From Nitrospiraceae bacterium (GTDB lineage Bacteria > Nitrospirota > Nitrospiria > Nitrospirales > UBA8639), in the NCBI GenBank assembly GCA_020632635.1, contig JACKFE010000007.1:39886-103885 (forward strand): a stretch of DNA of 64,000 nt. Direction: 5' to 3'. Position numbers and translations under genes: made by a program. The notes under the pieces were generated by a model. It did no database searches and was not told where the DNA came from. It worked only from the letters and a program-made list of their open reading frames with translations. Of this stretch, positions 1 through 8,632 are shown piece by piece. Every line of letters begins with the position of its first letter. The stretch's first letter is position 1.

Positions 1-2076
1 CACTTTCATGTGATTGGGGAAGACTGGGCGGGAGATTCTTGCGAATTCACCATCCCCTTGGTTTTTGTCACCAGTGATGTGGGGCTGAACCCTTCCGTTC
101 TCAAAAGCGTACGAAACGCTTATGCCCAGGATTCCCGGAGTACCACCGGCCTCTCCGGTCAAAAGCTCTCCTATGCCCCGTCCAGTAAAAAGGGAGACAC
201 CGCGCTGGAAACCGACAATGTGTCTTTCAGCGCAGAAATTCCTTGCGATCCGTTATGGATTCAAGAAGGGCTCCTGCCGGGTTGTCCTACCACGGTGACT
301 AAACCGCTCATCGATGCGGTGAACCCATTCTTTTTCCCGTTTTTGGCACAAGCCAATGTCTCGATTCCTGCCGTGAAAGCGCTGCTTGGAGCAAATCCAG
401 CGGCTAACGGGGTCAACGTTCGATATAGCGACATGTACCGCGTGAACGGGTTTAGCGGCCCCAACTTAGGGGAACTGTTCCTGATTCTTCTAAATCCGAT
501 TGGGATGCGGTTTACGGATACGACCAAGGCGGGCGGTTTGGCGGCCCCCAACATGGACATCGTGGGGATCTCCCGCCTCAAGGGTCCGGTGGGAGGAAAA
601 GCGAGTTCCGTCACGACCAGAGGAACCAGTGGAGACACTGGAGCAGCCCAAAGTGCAGAGCAATTCGGCAGTGGCAATTTTAATCCCCAGGAATACTTCA
701 AGGATGCCAAAATTTTGGGGGGCATTCCGTTGGCTAGTTTGTTTCCTTCCGTCAATACCAACCAGTTCAAACAGCCGGGTGGATTGGTTCCCTCCCTCAA
801 GTCCGAAGAATATCCCGACAAAATCAAGGTCCCGTTCGAGTTCACCATCGATAACGTGCAAAAAGTGAACTTGGCTCCTGTGTTAATTTTCGATCCCCAA
901 TTGCCATCCAAGCCTTCGCCTAAGAAATCTACATTTACCCTCAAAGTGGTCGTGGTTTTCCGGTTTCCCAAGCCGGGCGATCCCACCGTTCCAGAACCTG
1001 AGTTCAACGCCACGGGAGAACTGACACACTTTCAAGTCACCATCGCGCAATGTATTCGCGTCAGCTTCAATAAACTCCGCCTCGAGAAGAAACATGGAAA
1101 AAGCCTCTCGCCCGACCCGAAATTAGCCAGTGAATCCGAAGACGGGGTCAAGCCCGTGGAATTCCTGGGCGCCCTGAAATTTCTCAGCAATCTGCAAGAA
1201 CTCGTCGGCGGAAAAAGTGACAGCGGAGGTGGGGGTGGAGGCGGTGGAAGTTCGAGCGGGGGATCCAGTGGTTGGGGAGTCAAACCTATCATCGAACCGT
1301 CGACCACCAACATCAAGGCCGGCATTTCCGTGACGGTGCCGACCATTGCCGTCGGAGTCTTCAGTCTATCCAATCTGAAACTGTCAGCCGCCGTGTCTAT
1401 TTTCTGGAATGGCGATCCCGTACGTTTTCGCCTGGCCATATCCGAACGCAGTGACCCGTTCTGTATTACCGTCTGGTTATTCGGGGGCGGCGGATTTTTT
1501 GCGGTCGAAATTGAGGCCTCCGAGCGGGGCGTGGTCCTCGTCGAGGTCCTGCTGGAGTTTGGCGGAAAATTCGCGTTCGATATCGGCATTGCCAGCGGCG
1601 GGGTGTATGTGATGGCCGGATTCTATTTCAAGTACGGCATCGACTCGCAGACCGGCGAAAAAGGCATTTATCTCGAAGGATATCTTCGCATGGGTGGGCA
1701 GCTCAACGTCTTGGGCCTGATCACGGTTTCACTTGAATTTAAAATGTTAATCGCCTACGAAGAAAAAGTCCTTTCTACCACAGCAACCACAAAGACTATC
1801 TCGAAAAAGCTATGGGGAGAGGCCTCCCTGGTTGTCAAGATTGAGATTCTCTTCTTTGAGACGTCGGTCACACTGAGCGTCAGAAAAGAGTTTCAAGGCG
1901 AAACCGAAACCGTACAAATTGCGCAAGAGGAGCGCGATCACCTCTGGCTCGTCAGCCATGAGGCCCGCCCCTATCTGATGCAAAATACCGTCGGGTCCAT
2001 CGTAAAACCCCGAAAGATTTACGAAATGCTTAGTGAGCAGGAATGGGCGCAGTATGCCGGGGCCTTTTCAGCCTGA
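1..2076 (+). CDS. Large protein of unknown function, 5' end outside window
   Basis: The reading frame is open to base 1, so the true start lies upstream; the first in-frame start seen is a GTG at 10. At least 691 residues are present. I do not recognise the family. Residues about 405-418 (counted from the GTG) form a Gly/Ser-rich linker. After it comes a segment of roughly 250 residues of short alternating hydrophobic strands with many glycines (for example FGGGGFFAVEIEA), which suggests a beta-rich fold rather than membrane helices. No signal peptide can be judged because the N-terminus is missing. The next gene starts 23 bp downstream on the same strand, so the two are probably co-transcribed and may act together. 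No catalytic motif is visible. Confidence 0.8.
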   Translation, partial: HFHVIGEDWAGDSCEFTIPLVFVTSDVGLNPSVLKSVRNAYAQDSRSTTGLSGQKLSYAPSSKKGDTALETDNVSFSAEIPCDPLWIQEGLLPGCPTTVTKPLIDAVNPFFFPFLAQANVSIPAVKALLGANPAANGVNVRYSDMYRVNGFSGPNLGELFLILLNPIGMRFTDTTKAGGLAAPNMDIVGISRLKGPVGGKASSVTTRGTSGDTGAAQSAEQFGSGNFNPQEYFKDAKILGGIPLASLFPSVNTNQFKQPGGLVPSLKSEEYPDKIKVPFEFTIDNVQKVNLAPVLIFDPQLPSKPSPKKSTFTLKVVVVFRFPKPGDPTVPEPEFNATGELTHFQVTIAQCIRVSFNKLRLEKKHGKSLSPDPKLASESEDGVKPVEFLGALKFLSNLQELVGGKSDSGGGGGGGGSSSGGSSGWGVKPIIEPSTTNIKAGISVTVPTIAVGVFSLSNLKLSAAVSIFWNGDPVRFRLAISERSDPFCITVWLFGGGGFFAVEIEASERGVVLVEVLLEFGGKFAFDIGIASGGVYVMAGFYFKYGIDSQTGEKGIYLEGYLRMGGQLNVLGLITVSLEFKMLIAYEEKVLSTTATTKTISKKLWGEASLVVKIEILFFETSVTLSVRKEFQGETETVQIAQEERDHLWLVSHEARPYLMQNTVGSIVKPRKIYEMLSEQEWAQYAGAFSA

Positions 2077-2099
2077 GGCAAGAGAAAGGGAAGCGCATT

Positions 2100-5000
2100 A
2101 TGGCCAATCGCATCATAAAGCCCATCGACAAACAGAGCACAACCGTGATCGGAGGGGTGCGTCAATTAAGTCCTCCGCAATTTGAATTGTTGGCGACTAC
2201 CCTGCCCAACGGCCGGGAAAACGGTGTTCTTCGGTTGACGGTCCTGCTTTCCCCTCGGTTGTTAATTTCTCTTGCTCAAGGGCAAACCATGCCTGAATTG
2301 CAGTTGAAATATTTCCGGCCTGTGTTTGATTGGCCCTCCATCCGGAAATCGTTGCAATTCCACGTCGTCTTTGATGGCGCGGGGATTCCCCCCTTGCCCC
2401 TGACCCCGGAATGGGCAACCGCTGCCTCACCACACAACGTCGATCCCTTCGATGCCGATCTATGGGGCGCCTTATTTCCTGATACCCTTCTCGTTCGCCC
2501 CTATCAGTTCGATCAAGGAACCTTGAAATATACGGGGGATAAATTTCTCATTGTCGCTCCGGCGGAAAAACGCTTTATTCAGTCCGTCAAAAACGATTTG
2601 TATGGCCGCCTGGCGGTGGAATCTCCCGATCGGTTGCCGCAAAAGGGACTGATGTTGCAACGCCTCCAAGAAATGAATCTGGTCAAACCCGATGTGCGGG
2701 TGCCCGGCAAATTTGAACGAGGGTTTGATCATCCGATTCTTCAACTCAACATCTTGCATGACCAGTTGTTGAAAAACCAATTGGGTCCTGGCCTCCAGGA
2801 GCCCATTCCAGGCAGCCCCTCCGGCCAACTGGGCGTGACCCCGCCTATTCTATCCCGAGGGGTGAATGACCTGTCGATCAAACGCACCTTACCCAGAATG
2901 AGCCAGCAACAGCTCCAAACCGCCGGAATCACGCCAAAGGGTGTAGAGCTACTAAAATATCAGGCCGTGTACGAAGGGACTGTATTGCCCAAACCGCGCC
3001 CACAGGTCCCGAAAGTGGATTTTCATCAATTAATTTCCAGTCTGGGCGACTATCCGGAATTGATGAAGCGACTGGGACTTCGAATCGATTTTCGCGTCAA
3101 TGTCGATCCAAAGATCCGACCCGCTTCGACGGTCTTTGTGAAAGTGATGGCTCCGGCTCCGGTCGTGCCACGAGTTCCTACGCCACGCACCAAATATATC
3201 CTCACTGGCACCGGCTTTCAGGCTGCGACCTCCTCGCCCGAATTACAGGATGGCCTCCTAACCTTTGGTCGGCAGTCCGGAGGGGTCCGCGTGTATGACG
3301 TGGTACCTGGAGATGTGGAAGGGGCATTTAAACGCGTGGCTAAATTTTCGGAATTGCTGTTGAATCCGAAGAAGGCCGAAGAATTGGCCGAGAAGATCAG
3401 CTTGCCTGCCCTGCGCTCAGCGGGCTTATCCGTGGCTCATAATGAGCGGGACCTTTGGCTGGATCAGTTATTGGAACGCCAAAAAACCATGAGTTCCACC
3501 CCAAAATCCAATCTGGTGTTTTCAGGGGAAGATCTCATCAGGGGCTACCGCATCGACGTCCGTGAAGTGAATCGTCAAGCCAATGGGTCCGTCACGTTTG
3601 GACCATGGCGGTCACTCTGTTTCCGTCATGGAGAACATCGCCTCGCCCCCAATGCGCCTCCGGTTCTTACGTACAACGACGAAGGATGGATTTCTCTTGG
3701 GGCCACCGAGGGTGACGTGGAACCGCCGCCATCAGTCAACAGACAGATTAAACCTAACGCCTTACAACCAGCGCCTGGCGTCACCCCTCACATTCAATCG
3801 CGCGCCGCCATGCCCAACGTCGCGCAATCCCGCATTGCCGCGCTTGCCGCTCAGGCCGCGGTCGGAGCCATTCGGGTCGTTCCCAAGCCCATCCTGCACA
3901 TTTACGAATCGCTCTTCCGATGGGCGGGATGGAGTTTATGCGTTCCCCGCCCAGGCAAGGATCTGAATCCGCAGGATAACCCCGATTACAGCGGACATGC
4001 TCCCATTCCCGGTATTCCCATGCAGGTTCATTTCACGCCCATCCCAGGGACCTTGCAACGATTGCGGTTCGGCAAACAATACCAATTTCGCGCGCGGGTG
4101 GTGGATCTGGCCGGCAACAGCCTCCCCGTCACGTATTCGCCACCAGAGAATCCGCTCTTTGTCACGGATGTGAATGACGGATTTTATGATCGCTTCGAAC
4201 CAGTGAGTTCGCCCGTCATGGTGCTGACACAGCCCACCAAAGGCCCCAAACCGGTGGAACAGCCATTGTTGCCGGGAGATTTTCCCGCACGGTTGGTTAT
4301 CCGAACCTTGAACCTGGAAACACCACAAGACGGTTCTGCAGGGCCGGCCACGCCCATTTCCATCCGGCACATTGTTCCCCCTCGGGTGAGCCAGGAACTT
4401 TCGGAGCAGCATGGGATGTTCGATTCCCTCACACCACCACAAGCTCACCAACTGATGACGGATAAGGACCTGGACCTGGGAGAACAGTGGCAATCTGATC
4501 CCACCTCCCCCATTGGTCGAAAGGCGGTAAAAATCGAATCCCCGGAATTTGTTGTGCCGGCCAATCAACACATTACCGTTCCCTACCTGCCGGATCCGTT
4601 GGCTGCCGGGGTGACGTTCTCCGAACTGCCGGGCACCACAGGAAACCGCCTGCTCCTGCAGCCCTTTGCGGGGAATTGGCCCAACCGGGTCGGATTCAAA
4701 ATCATGATTGAAGCAGGAACCGCCCCACCCGTGTTTCAAGGGGACACCTTAAAAATCTTCGTTCCGCCGGGAGAACACATTCGGGCGGAGGCTAGTTGTT
4801 TTTTTCCACCCGGAAGCGAGAACCTGATGGGACTCTGGCGCTGGATTCAAGAACGTATGGGGCACCAATCCGAAGGGTCCAGCATGCTGGCTCTGGTCAG
4901 ACAAGGACGACATTGGCTGCTGACCCCAAACCGGGATCTTGATTTGGTGCATGCGCTCCAGCAGCCCCTGTTCAACCCAGTATGGGCCAGCCTGAGCAAT

Positions 5001-7019
5001 CCCACGCAAACTAGCCAGGAAGTTCCAGCCGATCACGTCCGAACATTCGGGGACACCCACGCCTATCTCTATGGAACGCTTGCGGTACATCGTGGCAGCA
5101 CGGAGGAGTTCGACCTGGAAGCCAGATGGAGCGAACCGGTGGATATTGGCGTGCCTCTGACTGATCCGCCCCAGCGGGTCAACGGCCAGGCACAGGCCTT
5201 TCAAGTGCCTGTGGTCGAACAGCCCACGCAACGGATCATTGCACGGGGACTTGAAGAGCAGGACGGCTCACCTCCATTGGATATCGATTTGACCGAACGA
5301 GGGATGGAAGCGACAGCATCTATTGGCGATGAATCCCTGCTATCCTCAACGCGAATGCCGCTCGAACCGATGCCAAACAACCCAGAATCAACAGCCGGGG
5401 AAACCTTGCCGGCAGACGAAATTCAGGAACGAGGGGTCCCGTTGGCTCAACTCAAGTCCACGCCAAAAGTTAGTCAGAAAACTCCTGTCGCAGCAGCCGC
5501 CACAAAAGTACCTCCGCTCGTCACACCAACACAACCACAAGCCCCCCCGCCGTACGATGAACGTCCGTTCCGGTGCGCCACGGCCCTTCCGCCTTTGGCG
5601 CCCAATCTCATGCCTCACCAATATCGGTTTGCGGGCAAACAGACATTTACCGACACCAAGTACCGCTGCGTGGATTATGTGGCGATTGGCAAGACCCGCT
5701 ACCGTGACTACTTTCTGCCGACACGGGAAGAAGAAGAAACGGTATGGGACCATTATGAAAAAGCGGTGGCGGCAGCCATGGCCAATCAACGGCCCCTTCC
5801 CCCACTACCCCAATTGCCCAAATGGACCCGTTCCTCTCAACCGGTCAAGGTGGATATTTTAAACAGCGCCCCACCGGCGAAACCGGAAGTGTTATACATC
5901 ATTCCGACCTTCCGTTGGGAAAACACTCCGAAAGGCCACCGTCGAGTCGGGGGCGGGCTTCGAGTGTATCTGGATCGCCCCTGGTTTTCGTCCGGAGACG
6001 GCGAACAATTAGCCGTCGTGCTCTATCCGGATCCCAGGGCGGATATACCCGATCAAGCGAAACCCTATGTCTCTCAATGGGGCTTGGATCCGTTGTGGGA
6101 AAGCGGACCCTCTCGCATCCCCATACCGGCGGAAAAAATTCCGATCAACCCCAAGCTCAAGCTTCCTCAGGTGCAGCCCCGCTCGATTCCAGAGGACGAG
6201 ATTCAATCCCGAGCCACACCGCCCACCGCCATCCAGCCGAATGCGTTCCAACTGGATCCTAAGCTGACCACGCAAATCCTCGGACAGCTCAAGGTAGGCG
6301 CGACGCATCCCGCTCCCTCAAACTTCACAAATCCCATGGCCGTGCGATTGGATCTGGGAGTGAGGGAAGCCCCCATTGCTTCGAGTGGGGTCAGTTCCAG
6401 AGCGGCCACCCTCACGCCGCAACGCGCGATAAGACCTAACCTCTTTCTGCTCAGGCCGATGCCGGTCACCATCTGCGTGTTTGACGTAAAACCGGACGTC
6501 GGTCGGCAATTATGGTATTGCGACATCGACATGGATCCAGGAACCGCCTATTTTCCATTTGTCCGATTAGCGCTGGCCCGCTATCAAGTGAACTCCGTTC
6601 ACGGCGCCCACCTTTCCCCGGTTGTCCTGGCCGATTTTGCCCAATTGGTTCCTGAACGTACCGCCAGTGTCGTGCCGAACCCTAAAGACCCGAATCAGAT
6701 CATTGTCACGATCGCCGGTGTGCAAGGATCGGCAGCACCAGTCCGAACGTCGGAAGTGGAAGTAATCGTGGAAGAAATGAATCCAGCCATCCCCGACGAA
6801 TTAGGATGGATTCCCATTGCCGGCTCGAAACCCACGTCCCTTCCCCGCGTCAACGCAAACGAATGGAGCGGCCCAGTGCCCCTTCCGCCCCCAGGGCCTA
6901 AACTCTATCGGGTGGTGCTGAAGGAATTCGAAGTATTCAACACGTCGGGAGAAGCGGATACGCCACGAACAGAAGAACGCCGGCTCGTCTACGCCGACGC
7001 CCTCCCCATTAAACGGTAA
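2100..7019 (+). CDS. Giant 1639-residue protein of unknown function
   Basis: I chose the ATG at 2100 because a purine-rich stretch (AAAGGGAAG) precedes it and it clears the upstream stop at 2076. An in-frame ATG at 2043 would overlap the preceding gene. The N-terminus (MANRIIKPIDKQ) has no signal peptide or membrane segment. The protein is rich in proline. Two stretches stand out: a Trp-rich segment near residue 600 (SLFRWAGWSLCVPRPG) and a segment near 660 (YQFRARVVDLAGNS) that reads like the end of a fibronectin-III or Ig-like strand. Long low-complexity Pro/Gln/Thr stretches lie around residues 1080-1150. No enzyme motif is seen. Its pairing with the beta-rich protein upstream suggests a shared structural or surface role, but that is inference. 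Confidence 0.85.
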   Translation: MANRIIKPIDKQSTTVIGGVRQLSPPQFELLATTLPNGRENGVLRLTVLLSPRLLISLAQGQTMPELQLKYFRPVFDWPSIRKSLQFHVVFDGAGIPPLPLTPEWATAASPHNVDPFDADLWGALFPDTLLVRPYQFDQGTLKYTGDKFLIVAPAEKRFIQSVKNDLYGRLAVESPDRLPQKGLMLQRLQEMNLVKPDVRVPGKFERGFDHPILQLNILHDQLLKNQLGPGLQEPIPGSPSGQLGVTPPILSRGVNDLSIKRTLPRMSQQQLQTAGITPKGVELLKYQAVYEGTVLPKPRPQVPKVDFHQLISSLGDYPELMKRLGLRIDFRVNVDPKIRPASTVFVKVMAPAPVVPRVPTPRTKYILTGTGFQAATSSPELQDGLLTFGRQSGGVRVYDVVPGDVEGAFKRVAKFSELLLNPKKAEELAEKISLPALRSAGLSVAHNERDLWLDQLLERQKTMSSTPKSNLVFSGEDLIRGYRIDVREVNRQANGSVTFGPWRSLCFRHGEHRLAPNAPPVLTYNDEGWISLGATEGDVEPPPSVNRQIKPNALQPAPGVTPHIQSRAAMPNVAQSRIAALAAQAAVGAIRVVPKPILHIYESLFRWAGWSLCVPRPGKDLNPQDNPDYSGHAPIPGIPMQVHFTPIPGTLQRLRFGKQYQFRARVVDLAGNSLPVTYSPPENPLFVTDVNDGFYDRFEPVSSPVMVLTQPTKGPKPVEQPLLPGDFPARLVIRTLNLETPQDGSAGPATPISIRHIVPPRVSQELSEQHGMFDSLTPPQAHQLMTDKDLDLGEQWQSDPTSPIGRKAVKIESPEFVVPANQHITVPYLPDPLAAGVTFSELPGTTGNRLLLQPFAGNWPNRVGFKIMIEAGTAPPVFQGDTLKIFVPPGEHIRAEASCFFPPGSENLMGLWRWIQERMGHQSEGSSMLALVRQGRHWLLTPNRDLDLVHALQQPLFNPVWASLSNPTQTSQEVPADHVRTFGDTHAYLYGTLAVHRGSTEEFDLEARWSEPVDIGVPLTDPPQRVNGQAQAFQVPVVEQPTQRIIARGLEEQDGSPPLDIDLTERGMEATASIGDESLLSSTRMPLEPMPNNPESTAGETLPADEIQERGVPLAQLKSTPKVSQKTPVAAAATKVPPLVTPTQPQAPPPYDERPFRCATALPPLAPNLMPHQYRFAGKQTFTDTKYRCVDYVAIGKTRYRDYFLPTREEEETVWDHYEKAVAAAMANQRPLPPLPQLPKWTRSSQPVKVDILNSAPPAKPEVLYIIPTFRWENTPKGHRRVGGGLRVYLDRPWFSSGDGEQLAVVLYPDPRADIPDQAKPYVSQWGLDPLWESGPSRIPIPAEKIPINPKLKLPQVQPRSIPEDEIQSRATPPTAIQPNAFQLDPKLTTQILGQLKVGATHPAPSNFTNPMAVRLDLGVREAPIASSGVSSRAATLTPQRAIRPNLFLLRPMPVTICVFDVKPDVGRQLWYCDIDMDPGTAYFPFVRLALARYQVNSVHGAHLSPVVLADFAQLVPERTASVVPNPKDPNQIIVTIAGVQGSAAPVRTSEVEVIVEEMNPAIPDELGWIPIAGSKPTSLPRVNANEWSGPVPLPPPGPKLYRVVLKEFEVFNTSGEADTPRTEERRLVYADALPIKR

Positions 7020-7448
7020 GGAACAGGTTGAGGAGCGGCAAAAGAACCTGCAAAGGAAGGACTCTCCTGGCTTTTCATAAGAGGGCAGTCCGTTGTCTTC
7101 AAAGAAACCTGTACTGACAGGAAGAGTGAAGCTTCGGAATGGCTTAGATTATTGCTCCCCTGACAGTCCAAGCACATAGTGGCGAGTACCAGCATCAGTG
7201 TCTAGAAATCCTCTATGTTTACATTGCCCTTTCCCTTCATCCACATGGACGGACGATCTCCTTCTACCGCTCAAAGAGTCGTATCTGATCACACGCTGAC
7301 GTCATTGATCGTTATCTTGGGATTCCTTACAACACGAACGTGTTGGTTGAAGACTGTTTTTTAGGGGAAACTGTTCCGTTATTTTGCTATGATTGCTGGA
7401 CTCTTTTATCAAGCATGCTGAAAGAACCTGAACAATCAGGAGGTTTCG
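7020..7448. other. Intergenic region, 429 bp
   Basis: No convincing gene is seen; short frames on both strands lack start signals or family resemblance. It contains a perfect inverted repeat at 7330-7345 (listed separately). A TATGAT hexamer at 7388-7393 lies about 55 bp before the next start but has no good -35 partner. The region probably carries the promoter of the following gene. Confidence 0.5.
7330..7345. promoter_or_regulatory. Inverted repeat, possible operator
   Basis: Two 7-bp arms, CAACACG and CGTGTTG, are separated by AA, giving a perfect dyad of the size bound by dimeric helix-turn-helix regulators. It lies about 100 bp upstream of the nuclease/phosphatase-fold gene that starts at 7449. 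A regulatory role is inferred from position and symmetry only. Confidence 0.3.
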
Positions 7449-8441
7449 ATGGCACTGCCTTTTCGTATCGCCACTTTTAATTTAGAAAATTTTGATGATA
7501 AGCCAGGCCAGAAACCCACACTTGACGAACGAATTGCGTTAATGAGAGATCAACTCTTGCGTCTACGGGCTGACATTCTCTGTTTCCAAGAGGTCAATGG
7601 CCAGGAACGGACAGACCAACCCCGTCAATTACTGGCCTTGGACCAGCTGGTTTCCGGAACCGCCTACGCCGGATTTTTTCGCATCTCGACCATGCTGGCT
7701 GATGGCTCACAAGTGTTCGATGAACGCAACCTGGTCATCTTCAGCCGTTTCCCCATTCAAGAATCCCACCATTTGAAACACGACTATGCACCGGCTCCCC
7801 GGTATCGCCCAGTGTCCTCTATTCCTCCCGAGACCATGGACCAAGAGATTACCTGGGAACGGCCCATTCAATATGCCAAGCTGCAGCTTTCATCTACGCG
7901 CACCCTGCATCTGATTCATCTGCATTTAAAGTCCCGCTTGGCTTCCAATATTCGCGGGCAAAAACTGGACTCCTATCGCTGGAAAAGCGCTTCCGGATGG
8001 GCGGAAGGATACTTTGTCTCTTCGATGAAACGAGTGGGTCAGGCGCTGGAAACCCGCCTTTTGATCGACTCGATCTTCGATCAGGAAGCCGAGGCTTTGA
8101 TTGTAGTCTGTGGGGATTTCAATGCCGAACCGGGGGAAGTGCCGGTAGAAGCGATTTGCGGGGCCGTGGAAAATACCGGAAATGGGACCTTGGCGGGACG
8201 CGTTCTCGTTCCCTGCGAACAATCCATTCCCGAATCGTCCCGTTATTCTCTCTATCATCGTGGTCAGGGCCGCTTGCTGGATCACATGCTGATCTCACGA
8301 AAACTGCTCGGGGCATTTCGCCATGCCGAAATTCATAATGAACTCTTGCATGACGAATCCAGTGCCGGCGGCAGCGATCGGAATTTTCCCGAATCGGATC
8401 ATGCGCCCTTCGTGGCGGAATTTGAATGGCCATCGTCCTAA
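7449..8441 (+). CDS. Endonuclease/exonuclease/phosphatase (EEP) family protein
   Basis: This 330-residue protein has the EEP fold motifs in order: FNLENFD near residue 10 (metal/phosphate-site Asn), CFQEVNG near 48 (metal-binding Glu), GDFNAEP near 223 (catalytic Asp and Asn) and SDHAPF near 319 (catalytic His). EEP enzymes cleave phosphodiester or phosphomonoester bonds in nucleic acids, phospholipids or phosphoinositides; the substrate cannot be told from sequence. There is no signal peptide, so it should be cytoplasmic. A strong ribosome site (AGGAGG) lies 6 bp before the ATG. It is flanked by large unknown proteins on the same strand. Family assignment is firm, the substrate is open. Confidence 0.9.
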   Translation: MALPFRIATFNLENFDDKPGQKPTLDERIALMRDQLLRLRADILCFQEVNGQERTDQPRQLLALDQLVSGTAYAGFFRISTMLADGSQVFDERNLVIFSRFPIQESHHLKHDYAPAPRYRPVSSIPPETMDQEITWERPIQYAKLQLSSTRTLHLIHLHLKSRLASNIRGQKLDSYRWKSASGWAEGYFVSSMKRVGQALETRLLIDSIFDQEAEALIVVCGDFNAEPGEVPVEAICGAVENTGNGTLAGRVLVPCEQSIPESSRYSLYHRGQGRLLDHMLISRKLLGAFRHAEIHNELLHDESSAGGSDRNFPESDHAPFVAEFEWPSS

Positions 8442-8632
8442 GCATCGAATCGCCATGCCAAGCCGGAATCAGAATCCTCTGTACCGTAACAAACATTATT
8501 CGAGGGTGGCTTATCGACTTTCCTCTTGTTTGTTGCTTTCGATTTTCTCCTCCTCGCGGGATCCAAATGGTATCAACTTCGCCTCGCGAGGCCGTTCCAT
8601 GGTCACCTGATCCAATCTGATGAAAGACTCTC

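Noticed and set aside
261..1013. Long antisense frame (250 codons) under the first large gene
   Set aside because: It lies fully inside the + strand coding frame, mirrors its codon pattern and shows no protein features of its own.
3936..4739. Antisense frame of 267 codons inside the giant protein gene
   Set aside because: Shadow of the coding frame; low-complexity, no start signal and no family resemblance.
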